From contig JAJDYK010000025.1 in the NCBI GenBank assembly GCA_022825185.1, forward strand, positions 1 to 26,792: a stretch of 26,792 nt of DNA. The letters run 5' to 3'. Every line of letters begins with the position of its first letter. Within the stretch, counting starts at the first letter, position 1. This document shows positions 1 through 8,085 of the stretch, piece after piece. Below the pieces are notes generated by a model. It searched no databases and was not told the DNA's origin. It was given only the letters and a program-made list of their open reading frames with translations. Source of the DNA: Candidatus Latescibacterota bacterium (GTDB lineage Bacteria > Latescibacterota > UBA2968 > UBA8231). The position numbers and the translations under genes are program-made.

Positions 1-132
1 GGGTGGGGTGGTATCCGCAACAGGCAAGAATCGTGCCAAGGCGGCGGCTCAGAGGAGAGGAGCGGGCTAGGAGGCGCTGGAGTGTGGCGAAATGGATACA
101 GCAATGGGAGGTTGGGGACAAAAGCTGCGTAA

Positions 133-228
133 CGCCAGTTACTATTTGAAAAACCGGTGCGCCTGAAATTCTACCTGCACCAAGCGCGGCTATACGCCTA
201 TTGGCTGGAAGACCGTCGCGTTGAATAG
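133..228 (+). pseudogene. Possible remnant of the 3' end of a secreted-protein gene
   Basis: One frame reads about 31 codons to a TAG at 226-228, containing KPVRLKFYLHQARLYAYWL. This alternating pattern resembles the last beta strands of secreted jelly-roll or BNR-type proteins, which often end in phrases such as 'VRLRF..L..A.LYSF'. A TAA at 130-132 closes the frame upstream, so only a tail remains and no start is visible. Positions 1-132 show nothing I can support as a gene. The resemblance is from memory and the stretch is short, so this could be chance. Confidence 0.3.
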
Positions 229-340
229 GAGTCGGCGACCTCGTGCCCACGGCTGCATAACACCGACAGCACGGTTTCCTCGCTGCCGCAACGTGCTTTG
301 ACCTGCTTTTTTAAGTACTAGGAATTCGTAGGGGTGGGTC

Positions 341-386
341 TGTGGAAGTGTGGAAGTACGGTAACACTTGCTTCTGTACGGTAACA
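341..386. repeat. Short direct repeats downstream of the coiled-coil gene
   Basis: GTACGGTAACA occurs at 356-366 and again at 376-386, exactly 20 bp apart (about two helical turns). It is preceded by a tandem TGTGGAAG at 341-356. Such spacing suits a protein bound on one DNA face, but only two copies exist. The rest of 229-393 shows no gene. Confidence 0.4.
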
Positions 387-393
387 GTCTCAG

Positions 394-723
394 CTAGCCC
401 GAAAAGACCTTAACGGCCACTGTCACGAGCAAGCCCATCATCGTCGTCCACATGCCGATCATCGTGCCGATCAGCCAGCGGAAGTCCCGGCGGTGGCTGA
501 TCTCCAAGCTGTTCATGCGGCTCTCTAGCTTGCTCTCTAAACTGCTCATGCGACCCTCTAAATCGCTCCTTAAGCTGCTCATCTGGGCCTCTAAGCTGCT
601 CATGCGATTCTCTAAGCTGCTTATGCGATTCTCCAAACTGCCTAAGCGGTCGTTGATCTGCTCAATGATGCCTTCGAGGCGACCAAGGCGGTCGCCGTAG
701 TCGAGGGGAGAACGTTCTGCCAT
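394..723 (-). CDS. Small coiled-coil protein with a C-terminal membrane segment
   Basis: The product is about 109 residues. The first 15 residues are polar. From about residue 18 to 75 runs a heptad-like tract in which SSLE or SLEN recurs with near-perfect seven-residue spacing (RMSSLEAQMSSL and similar), predicting a long parallel coiled coil. The last 30 residues contain a hydrophobic span (WLIGTMIGMWTTMMGLLVTV), so it is probably a tail-anchored inner-membrane protein. I place the start at the ATG ending at 723 rather than the ATG at 732. An AAGAAGGAG Shine-Dalgarno lies at 733-741, directly against the upstream ATG but about 9 nt from the 723 one. Function is unknown. Low-complexity coiled coils of this kind attract many false homologues. 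Confidence 0.6.
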   Translation of the reverse strand: MAERSPLDYGDRLGRLEGIIEQINDRLGSLENRISSLENRMSSLEAQMSSLRSDLEGRMSSLESKLESRMNSLEISHRRDFRWLIGTMIGMWTTMMGLLVTVAVKVFSG

Positions 724-830
724 GCCTGCCATCTCCTTCTTGATAGGTCAATGTACTCACCATCGGGCACCCGTTCAATAGAGCACCTTGCTATTCGGCA
801 AAAGCAAAACGCGGACCAGAAACGCTATCT

Positions 831-2795
831 TCAGCGCACCAACGTCATCTTCCCGGTCCGAACCCCGCCCACGACGGCCAAGCGATACAGGTACACGCCG
901 CTAGCCACCGCCCGCCCCACGTCGTCGCGCCCATCCCATCGCGCCACGTGCCACCCCGGAGCCGCCACGCCCTGCACGAGCGTCCGCACCTGCTGGCCGT
1001 TCAGCGCATAAACCGCCAGATGCACCGGCCCAGCGACCGGCAGCGCGTAGCGGATCGCAGTCGTCGCATTGAACGGGTTGGGATAATTCGCGGCCAACGC
1101 TAGCATGGTTGGCTGCGATGCGGCCTCGTGGAGCACGGCCGTCAACTCCGGTCCCACAATCCGCAGTTCGTCGAACCAGAACTGAATCCCATCCAAGGCG
1201 TGGTGTTCGGCCACGATGTCGAAGCGATCGATGGCCTGCCAGTCGAACGCGCCGATCGGATTGAACCACTCATTCTCCCAAGCCCCGTGCTCGGCAAAGT
1301 CGCGCAAGGGAATATGCACCTTGTGCCATGCACCATCCCAAGCGGCCACCTGCTCATCTATCGTATAGCGCATGCGCCAAGGGTGGTCGTCCAGGTCATC
1401 CGTATCCGTATCGACCAAGCGGATGTCAAACGACGATCCCGGCGTATCCCCCCGCACCCAGAACTCGACCGCGTAACCAGTCGAAATCAACGCGGACAGG
1501 TCCTTGAAGGGCTTGAAGTCGAAGCCAATGAACCCGTAGAGCGGCACCCCGGTCCAGCGCATGCAGTAGCGGCCCACCGCTGGATCCGCCTCATCATAGT
1601 AATCGACTGTACCTTCACTGAGGTGGTTAGACTCGACCATGTGCGGACCAAGAAAGTCCTCGTAGAGCACAAACCCCTGTTGGTCTGGCTCGGCGACAAA
1701 ATCCCGTTGCGGCGGCACGTTCAGCCCCAACGCCTCCAACAGCGGCACGTTCAGGTCAAACTCGAACAACTCGTCCGCCCCGCGCTCAAACAGACCAAAA
1801 CCACCGCGATAGTCCCAAATCGTCCACGCGATGCCCCGCTCCTCCAAGTGCTGCCGCACCACCTCGTACCACAAGACGCGGTCGCTGTTGTCGCTATTTG
1901 GGCTGTACACCCCAAACTCGCCGCAAAACAGCGGCACGCCACGATCCTTCTGAAAGGCTGCGGCCTCGTCAATCAGTATGCGCATCTGCGTGATAGTGCC
2001 CTCTTGGCTGTAATTGCCCAGCGCCGTGCCGACCCACGTGCCCTGCAAGGACGAGGGCAACATCGGCATCCGCGTCCGCTCGTAGGGAAAGGGCACGCCG
2101 CGCAGCGGTACCAAGGATGGATTGGTCCAGCTAGCACCTTGGTGGGTAAAGACAAAAGGCTCGTAGAAGTGAAACGTGTACACGAGATTGTCGTCGGCAA
2201 AGACCGGCATCCGGTTCAGGTTGCGGAAGCTATTCCAGTTGGCCGGGCCAACCACGATTGCGTGCTGCTGATCCACCTGTCGGATCGCGTCGATCACCTG
2301 CTGCTGAATCGCGTTCCAAGCCGCGTCGCTAATGCCGTGCGGCTCGTTGAGGATCTCGTAGTAGAGCTGGGCCGGATGCCCAGCAAAGTGCGCAGCAAGT
2401 TGGGTCCACACTGGCACCAGCACATCGCCGATGTCCGGCGACGTACTCACCGCCGGATCAAACGAGTGGTTGTCCAAAATCAAATGCAGCCCCAACTCGT
2501 CGGCCCAATCCGCGATTTGATCGAGAAAGTCGTAGAGCAAGGGATCGATGCGGTAATCCGGCGGACCGCTGGTCATGGCGTGCAGATTAATCGGCAGGCG
2601 CACCACGTCGCAGCCGAGTTGTTGGATCTGCTCGAAATCGGTTCGGCCAAACTTGGCAAAATGCACGTTCTGCGCACTGGACGCTTGCAGCCAATTGCTC
2701 AGATTGACGCCCCGGCTAAACGGAGCCTCGGCACTCCACGCGGCGACGGCCCCCACCAACAGGAGCCAGAGACTGATTGCTTTTGATTTTAACAT
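831..2795 (-). CDS. Secreted GH5-type glycoside hydrolase with CBM-like and FlgD-like C-terminal domains
   Basis: The 654-residue protein begins with a signal peptide (hydrophobic residues 8-20, cleavage near SAEA). A GH5/cellulase-type TIM barrel follows to about residue 360. It contains RGVNLSNWLQ near the N-terminus, ILDNH at 106-110, the acid/base motif LNEPHG with Glu151, FHFYEP at 208-213 and the nucleophile motif CGEFGVY with Glu293. Residues 375-560 look like a beta-sandwich carbohydrate-binding module of the CBM11/galactose-binding type. The last 80 residues are a FlgD-like Ig or type IX sorting-like domain (YPNPFNATTAIRYALP, ending SGVYLYRL). It probably hydrolyses a beta-linked polysaccharide outside the cell; the substrate is not readable from sequence. 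No good Shine-Dalgarno precedes the ATG. The gene is divergent from the sugar-acid operon, which suggests a shared substrate. Confidence 0.85.
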   Translation of the reverse strand: MLKSKAISLWLLLVGAVAAWSAEAPFSRGVNLSNWLQASSAQNVHFAKFGRTDFEQIQQLGCDVVRLPINLHAMTSGPPDYRIDPLLYDFLDQIADWADELGLHLILDNHSFDPAVSTSPDIGDVLVPVWTQLAAHFAGHPAQLYYEILNEPHGISDAAWNAIQQQVIDAIRQVDQQHAIVVGPANWNSFRNLNRMPVFADDNLVYTFHFYEPFVFTHQGASWTNPSLVPLRGVPFPYERTRMPMLPSSLQGTWVGTALGNYSQEGTITQMRILIDEAAAFQKDRGVPLFCGEFGVYSPNSDNSDRVLWYEVVRQHLEERGIAWTIWDYRGGFGLFERGADELFEFDLNVPLLEALGLNVPPQRDFVAEPDQQGFVLYEDFLGPHMVESNHLSEGTVDYYDEADPAVGRYCMRWTGVPLYGFIGFDFKPFKDLSALISTGYAVEFWVRGDTPGSSFDIRLVDTDTDDLDDHPWRMRYTIDEQVAAWDGAWHKVHIPLRDFAEHGAWENEWFNPIGAFDWQAIDRFDIVAEHHALDGIQFWFDELRIVGPELTAVLHEAASQPTMLALAANYPNPFNATTAIRYALPVAGPVHLAVYALNGQQVRTLVQGVAAPGWHVARWDGRDDVGRAVASGVYLYRLAVVGGVRTGKMTLVR

Positions 2796-2930
2796 GGCAG
2801 GAAAGTAGACTCACCACCGCTTCCAAGCAACGCGCACGGCATGGGGAAAAATTGGAGGCTTTCATTCCTCGCCTGAATTGCCTATATCTCTGGCCACAAA
2901 ATCGCCTCTATGTCCCACAGGAGCCACACC
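2796..2930. promoter_or_regulatory. Divergent intergenic region between the GH5 gene and the sugar-acid operon
   Basis: Genes diverge from this 135 bp stretch, so it must carry at least two promoters. For the plus strand the best sigma70-like pair I see is TTCATT (2861-2866), 16 nt, TATATC (2883-2888), which is weak. CAGGAG at 2918-2923 is the Shine-Dalgarno for the GTG at 2931. I see no convincing operator. Confidence 0.3.
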
Positions 2931-4187
2931 GTGAAAATCACCACCATCGAAGTCATCCCCCTGCGCATTCCCTACGAGGATCGCATCCGCAAAGCGTTCT
3001 ACCACTTCGGCATGACCGAAGAGGTAACCGTGTACAAATTCCATACCGATACCGGCCTAGTCGGCTTGGGAGAAAACCCCGGTCCGCCCTTTGAGCAGAA
3101 CTTGCTCGACCCCTACCTCGGCACCAACCCTTTCGACCACGTCATGGGCACCGGGCGCTTCAATCTCGACATGGCCTGTTACGACCTGATGGGCAAACAC
3201 CTCGGGCTACCGGCTTGGAAGCTGATGGGCCAACAGGTGCGGGAATGGGTGAGCATGGGCTGGTGGATGCCCAGCATGTCGCCCGAGGACTCAGCCGCCG
3301 AAGTGCAAGAAGCCGCCGCCCGCGGCTATCGCGGACTAAAATGCAAGGCCCGCGCCTTCTACGATGTAGCCGAACAAGCCCAAGCCATGCAGGAGGCCGC
3401 CCCGCCCGATTTCCGCATTGAGTTCGACTTCAACGGCGCACTCGTCAACGTGGAAAAAGCTTTGCCCATCCTGCGCCAGCTAGAGCAAATCCCCATAGTC
3501 AAAGGGATCGAAGAGCCGATCTTCGCCTATGACATCGAGGGCTGGCGGCGCTTGCACCAAGAAATCCGCATTCCCTTCTACCTCCACGGCGTCAGCACCA
3601 TCTTCGACGGCCCCTCGCGCCAGCCTTCCGGCCCCTGGCTTGGGCTGCGCGCTGGCGATTTCGACGGCGCTCTTTGTAGCCACGAGACCATCCGCAACGC
3701 GCTGGCCGCTTCTTGGGCCTTTGCCGCGGCCAATACCCCGATCCTCTTGCAATACGTCGGCACCGGCATCACCGCAGCCTTCGCCTGCCACCTCGGCGCA
3801 GTAATGCACACAGCTACCCTGCCGGGCGTAACCGCCCATCACACGTACGAAGACGACCTAATCGTCGAGCCGCATCAAGTCCAACGCGGCTTTATGCAGG
3901 TACCCACAGGCCCCGGTTTAGGAGTAGAACTAGACGAGGATGCAGTCGAGCGCTACCGCGACGTACCCACGCCGCAATGGCCGCGCCACTTCTCCGTCGT
4001 AACCCTGCCCGGCGGCCTCGAACACTACTACCGCGACCTGCGCCAAGCCGAGCGCCTGATGAAACAAGGCGTTGACGAAGCCTTCGCCCCCGGCGTCCGC
4101 CTCACCGAGCGCGAAGACGACGGCAGCGCAGACTTCGATGAACTCTGGCGCAAACTCCAAGAACGCGACTGGCCCATTTGGGTCTAG
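2931..4187 (+). CDS. Mandelate racemase/muconate lactonizing enzyme family protein (enolase superfamily)
   Basis: I chose the GTG at 2931 over the in-frame ATG at 2910. CAGGAG sits 7 nt upstream of it, and the resulting MKITTIEVIPLRIPY is the typical first strand of the family capping domain. The product is 418 residues. The barrel shows the KxK catalytic motif LKCKA (Lys137, Lys139), first metal ligand Asp166 in EFDFN and second ligand Glu195 in IEEP. At the expected third ligand the strand reads IPFYLHGVS, with His-Gly where Asp or Glu is usual, so metal binding or chemistry may differ. Known members dehydrate or epimerise sugar acids through an enolate intermediate with Mg2+. A C-terminal extension of about 60 residues is longer than usual. 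It is the first gene of a four-gene operon. Confidence 0.85.
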   Translation: MKITTIEVIPLRIPYEDRIRKAFYHFGMTEEVTVYKFHTDTGLVGLGENPGPPFEQNLLDPYLGTNPFDHVMGTGRFNLDMACYDLMGKHLGLPAWKLMGQQVREWVSMGWWMPSMSPEDSAAEVQEAAARGYRGLKCKARAFYDVAEQAQAMQEAAPPDFRIEFDFNGALVNVEKALPILRQLEQIPIVKGIEEPIFAYDIEGWRRLHQEIRIPFYLHGVSTIFDGPSRQPSGPWLGLRAGDFDGALCSHETIRNALAASWAFAAANTPILLQYVGTGITAAFACHLGAVMHTATLPGVTAHHTYEDDLIVEPHQVQRGFMQVPTGPGLGVELDEDAVERYRDVPTPQWPRHFSVVTLPGGLEHYYRDLRQAERLMKQGVDEAFAPGVRLTEREDDGSADFDELWRKLQERDWPIWV

Positions 4188-4198
4188 AGGAGGCTCCC

Positions 4199-5290
4199 GT
4201 GAAAATCACTCGCATCATTCTCCACATCGTCAACGTGCCCGAGCGCCACTGGTGGTGGTCGGACGACGTGTACGGCCAGCCCTCGCACCAGCGTGACGAG
4301 CACGGCGTCGCCGAAGTCGAGACCGATCAGGGCTTGACCGGCCTGACGCTAGTCGGGCGCTCTACCGCCCTAGACACCATGCGCCAGCAGTTTGAGGCTT
4401 GGCTGGGACAGGACGTCCTCCAAGTCAACTTGGCGCAGGGCAACGACCCTATGCAGAGTGCTTTCGAGCAGGCCGTGCTCGACCTGCGCGGCCAAGCCTT
4501 AGGCGTACCTATCTGGCAATTGCTGGGCGGACGGCTGCGCGACCGCATTCCGGTCACCCAATGCACCGGATACAAAACGCCCGAACACACCGCGGATGAC
4601 GCTCAATGGGGATGGGAGCAGGGCTTCCGCGCGTACAAGATGAAGTGCATCACTAGCCGCGAGCAAACCCCCGAAGAGCGCATCCGCTACGTCACCGACC
4701 GGGTCGAGGCCATCCACCGCGTGGTCCCCGACATGGTGGTGCGTCCAGATATCCGCTGGCGCTTAGAAGAAGTCTGGGTGGCCCAAGAGCTGGCTCGCCG
4801 CCTACAGGGCCACCGCATGGACTCGCTCGAAAGCCCCATCGCCAAAGGCGCGTACGGCGGCACGTTTTCCGAATGGCGCCGCCTGCGCCACACCATCGAC
4901 CTGCCTATTGGCGACCACGTCGGCGACGCGGCCGATATGTTGCACCGCTTTCAGGCCGAGGCCCTCGACTACGTCATCGTCGGCGGAGCCAGCCACTTTG
5001 AAACCTTACAACGCTCGCACCTCGCGCATGCGCTGGGGCTAGGCGGCTGGTCGCAGACTGTAGCCTATGGACCAGGAGCTGCTATGGGCCTACACGTGGC
5101 CGCCTGCATGCCCCATTTGACCCAGCCCTACGACATGGTCGGCCCTATCGCCTGGCAGCACTCCTTGGTCAACGAGGAATTCGTCCTCGAAGAGGGCAGC
5201 TTCCTAGTCTCCGACCGGCCGGGCTTGGGCTACACCCTCGACCGCGACGGCGTCGAGCGCTACTTAGTAGAACGCCACGTTTTCCCTTAG
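4199..5290 (+). CDS. Second mandelate racemase/muconate lactonizing enzyme family protein
   Basis: GTG at 4199 is preceded by AGAGGAGG at 4186-4193, only 11 nt after the previous stop. It gives 363 residues starting MKITRIILHIVNVPE, matching the preceding paralogue's start. The family motifs are complete here: KxK in YKMKC (Lys147, Lys149), metal ligands Asp184 (RPDIRW), Glu211 (SLESP) and Asp239 (IGDH), plus a conserved His near 299. It is therefore a normal enolase-superfamily acid-sugar dehydratase or racemase candidate. It shares low identity with its neighbour, so the two probably act on different intermediates of one route rather than being a recent duplication. The substrate cannot be assigned. 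Confidence 0.87.
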   Translation: MKITRIILHIVNVPERHWWWSDDVYGQPSHQRDEHGVAEVETDQGLTGLTLVGRSTALDTMRQQFEAWLGQDVLQVNLAQGNDPMQSAFEQAVLDLRGQALGVPIWQLLGGRLRDRIPVTQCTGYKTPEHTADDAQWGWEQGFRAYKMKCITSREQTPEERIRYVTDRVEAIHRVVPDMVVRPDIRWRLEEVWVAQELARRLQGHRMDSLESPIAKGAYGGTFSEWRRLRHTIDLPIGDHVGDAADMLHRFQAEALDYVIVGGASHFETLQRSHLAHALGLGGWSQTVAYGPGAAMGLHVAACMPHLTQPYDMVGPIAWQHSLVNEEFVLEEGSFLVSDRPGLGYTLDRDGVERYLVERHVFP

Positions 5291-5301
5291 CATACAACGC
5301 C

Positions 5302-6990
5302 ATGTCCGAAACTCCCGAATACCGCAGCACATCCAACATCCCCTTCGCACTCGACCGTCCCCTCGACAAAACGCTGACGGTCGCCGCTTGGGTCGAGAGC
5401 ACCTCCGCTCGCGCCGAAGCCATGCAGCCGCTGGTCTCGCAGTGGCAACCCCGCGCCGCCTTCGACGCTTTCTCCGCCTATGACGCCGGCCATACCGACA
5501 GCTTGGTGACCCAAGGCTACTTCGGCGCAGTATTCGACGGGCGCTACACATACTTCTGCCCCATCCGCGACCAGAATGAGCGCACGTCCGTCCACGGCCG
5601 CGTCCTCCGCCTCGACACCCAAGCCGATTTCAAAGACCCAGCCGCTTGGGAAGCCTACGACGCCAGCTACACCGACGGCCTGCATACCTCGGGCTTCTAC
5701 GGCGGGGCCTTTGACGGGCGCTACGTGTACTTCAATCCCCGCGACGACGGCACCGTCCACCACTCGCGGCTCTTGCGCTACGACACCCAAGCCGATTTCA
5801 AAGACCCAGCCGCTTGGGAAGCCCACGACGCCCAGCTCCCCCACTCGGGACAGGGCCTCGCCTTTGACGGACAGTACCTCTACTTCTGCCCGGGCTATAC
5901 CCGGTCGTCAACCGGCGGTTTGGACGATGAAAACAGCGGCCACATCCTCCGCTACGACACGCGCGCGCCCCTGAAGGATCCCACGAGCTACGCCGTCTTC
6001 AATGCCCAACAACTCCACCCGGAGGCGGCCTGTTTCGACGGTGCCGCATTCGACGGGCGGCACATCTACTTCGCGCCGCTCAGCAGCGGCCACGTCCTCC
6101 GCTACGCAGTCGCCGGGGATTTCTCCGACCCGCAAAGCTGGGACCTGTACGACGCCCGTCCCTTGGGAATGCAGATGAACGTCGGTGCCGTGTTCGACGG
6201 GCGGCACATCTATTTTTGCTCTTACGGCAACAGCACAATGCTGCGCTACGACACCGCCGCGCCATTCGACGACCCGCAAAGCTGGGACACCTACGTTCCC
6301 GTGGAGAACAGCGGCTTCGACGGTGGCTTTTTCGACGGACGCTACATATACTACGTGCCCTTCACCCGCGCTGCCGCACCCGGCGAGAGCGTCTTCCATG
6401 GCGCTTGGCTGCGCTACGACACGGCCGCGCCGTTCGACGACCCAGCCGCTTGGGACACTCACGACGCCAGCTATACCGACGGCCTGCACACCACCGCGTA
6501 CAACGCCGGCGCATTCGACGGACGCTACTTCTACACCGCTCCCTGGCGCGGCGACCGCGACGGCAGCCACGCCCACGGCCGCGTCCAACGCTACGACACC
6601 CTCGGAACAGACGGCGCGTTCTCCCTGCGCTACGGCGACGTGGGCCACAACGGCGGACTTTGCGCAGCCGTGCCCGGCCCCAGCTTCATCGTCAACACCA
6701 CCAGCGGCGTAGTCAGCATTGCCACTCACCAAACCCTCGCGCCCGGCGTCCATCATCTCGCCGGGGTGTACGACGGCGCGTGCATCCAGCTCTACATCGA
6801 CGGCGTGCTCGCAGCCTCGCGCTCAGCTTGCGACCATCCCTTGCAACAGACAGACATCCCCGTAACCATCGGCCATATCGCTGGAGGCAGCGCCCGCTTC
6901 CAAGGCACCATCGCCGAGGTGTATCTAGCGCCTGTCGCCCAAAGTGCCGATTGGACCGCAGCAACCTATCGCGCAGGCGCGCCAACCTAA
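5302..6990 (+). CDS. LamG-like protein with a seven-repeat beta-propeller inserted in the LamG domain
   Basis: The 562-residue product starts with strands typical of a LamG/concanavalin-like jelly roll (TLTVAAWVEST then QPLVSQW, residues 24-48). From about residue 52 to 435 it contains seven repeats of 50-60 residues. Each has an FDGR/Q-[YH]-x-Y core (at 78, 137, 188, 250, 298, 344 and 405), a GH.LRYDT segment and a DP..W turn. Seven units suggest a beta-propeller. The jelly roll then resumes (GAFSLRYGDVG, HHLAGVYDG, YIDGVLAASR, to the end). No signal peptide is visible, so it looks cytoplasmic unless exported unusually. It lies 11 nt after the racemase-family gene and 12 nt before the oxidoreductase gene, which suggests co-translation. 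A carbohydrate-binding or enzymatic role is inference. Confidence 0.7.
   Translation: MSETPEYRSTSNIPFALDRPLDKTLTVAAWVESTSARAEAMQPLVSQWQPRAAFDAFSAYDAGHTDSLVTQGYFGAVFDGRYTYFCPIRDQNERTSVHGRVLRLDTQADFKDPAAWEAYDASYTDGLHTSGFYGGAFDGRYVYFNPRDDGTVHHSRLLRYDTQADFKDPAAWEAHDAQLPHSGQGLAFDGQYLYFCPGYTRSSTGGLDDENSGHILRYDTRAPLKDPTSYAVFNAQQLHPEAACFDGAAFDGRHIYFAPLSSGHVLRYAVAGDFSDPQSWDLYDARPLGMQMNVGAVFDGRHIYFCSYGNSTMLRYDTAAPFDDPQSWDTYVPVENSGFDGGFFDGRYIYYVPFTRAAAPGESVFHGAWLRYDTAAPFDDPAAWDTHDASYTDGLHTTAYNAGAFDGRYFYTAPWRGDRDGSHAHGRVQRYDTLGTDGAFSLRYGDVGHNGGLCAAVPGPSFIVNTTSGVVSIATHQTLAPGVHHLAGVYDGACIQLYIDGVLAASRSACDHPLQQTDIPVTIGHIAGGSARFQGTIAEVYLAPVAQSADWTAATYRAGAPT
5613..5823 (+). repeat. Exact 43-bp repeat within the propeller gene
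   Basis: A 43-nt segment at 5613-5655 recurs without change at 5781-5823, 168 nt (56 codons) apart. It encodes DTQADFKDPAAWEA between propeller repeats 1-2 and 2-3. Identity down to third codon positions implies recent duplication or gene conversion of a blade. Confidence 0.9.
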
Positions 6991-7002
6991 AGGAGCTTCT
7001 CC

Positions 7003-8085
7003 ATGGACAAAAAATACACGGTCGCCATCATCGGCTGTGGCCGCCTCGGCCAGCACTACGCCGAAGTCTATCAAACCCTACCCAACACCGAGCTAGTCGC
7101 CATCTCCGAATACAACCCCGAGCGCCGCCAAGCCGTCGGCGAGCGCTTTGGCATCCGCGCACTCTACCAAGACGCGCAAGACCTCTTCCGGCACGTCGTC
7201 CCTGACATCGCGGTCGTCGTACTACCCGGCAAGTACATCAAGGAGGCCGTCATCGCCGCGGCTCAAGCTGGCGTCAAGGGCGTCTCCACCGACAAACCCA
7301 TTGAGGCCCGCCTGTCAGATGTCGATGCCATGGTCGAGGAATGCCAAGCGCGCGGCGTGGTCTTTGCCGGCGGCAATCTGCAACGGGCTATGAGCGAGGT
7401 ACAAGAAGCAACTGACTGGCTGCGCGCCGGCGAGTACGGCCCCTTGCGCGGGGCCAGCGTCCACGGCTGGGGCGGTGAAATTTCCGGCGGAGGCTGCCAA
7501 CACATCGCCGTGCTGCGGCTCTTCACCCAAGCCGAGATTACCCAAGTCATCGCCTGGGGCTCGCCGCCCGAGGCCCTTACACAAGACGACGACGAGGGGC
7601 TAATAATCAACGGACAATTTCTACTCAGCAACGGCCTCGTCTGCCCGGTCTTTGGCCAACCAACGCCCAGTCGCGGCGTGAACGTGTGGACCGACGACGC
7701 GCTCGTGCGCTGGGACTGGGGGCCGCCCGAAATTTTCCAAGGCCGCGACGCGCAGGGTGCCCGCATAAAAATCGACCGCCCCTACACCCCACTCGAATAC
7801 CCCCGCTTCTCCTACATGGGCACTTCAGTGCTGTCGTTTTTGGATGTATTAGAAAACGGCGGCGAGCTGTACATCTCCGGCCACGACCTGCGCCAATCGC
7901 TCGAAGTGGCCATCGCCGCCAAGTACTCGGCCCTGTGGGGCAACATACCGCTCGACCTGCCACTCGCCGACCGCTCGCTCGCGCTCTATCCGAGGGCCTA
8001 TCGCTGGCTCGGCGGCGACCACTCCGGTCGTTCGCAAACCTATGCAGAGGCGCTGGAAGGAGAGCTTTTCCCTCGGTCTTCGTAA
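7003..8085 (+). CDS. Gfo/Idh/MocA family NAD(P)-dependent oxidoreductase
   Basis: AAAGGAG lies just upstream of the ATG. The 360-residue product has an N-terminal Rossmann fold (VAIIGCGRLGQHY, residues 7-19), followed by the family Lys motif DKPIEA with Lys98 and the C-terminal substrate domain containing GGGCQHIAVLRLF. Family members oxidise or epimerise sugars, inositols or related polyols, or act as dehydratases. The operon with two enolase-superfamily enzymes suggests it produces or consumes a sugar acid or keto-sugar. Its last 46 bp overlap the 3' end of the convergent sulfatase gene. The exact substrate is unknown. Confidence 0.87.
   Translation: MDKKYTVAIIGCGRLGQHYAEVYQTLPNTELVAISEYNPERRQAVGERFGIRALYQDAQDLFRHVVPDIAVVVLPGKYIKEAVIAAAQAGVKGVSTDKPIEARLSDVDAMVEECQARGVVFAGGNLQRAMSEVQEATDWLRAGEYGPLRGASVHGWGGEISGGGCQHIAVLRLFTQAEITQVIAWGSPPEALTQDDDEGLIINGQFLLSNGLVCPVFGQPTPSRGVNVWTDDALVRWDWGPPEIFQGRDAQGARIKIDRPYTPLEYPRFSYMGTSVLSFLDVLENGGELYISGHDLRQSLEVAIAAKYSALWGNIPLDLPLADRSLALYPRAYRWLGGDHSGRSQTYAEALEGELFPRSS

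Noticed and set aside
1128..2786. 552-codon plus-strand ORF opposite the GH5 gene
   Set aside because: It is antisense to a clear GH5 gene with catalytic motifs and lacks recognisable domains; long antisense frames are common in GC-rich genes.
5908..6756. 282-codon minus-strand ORF opposite the propeller gene
   Set aside because: Its apparent repeats mirror the FDGR repeats of the real gene; composition is Val/Ala-rich with no family signal.
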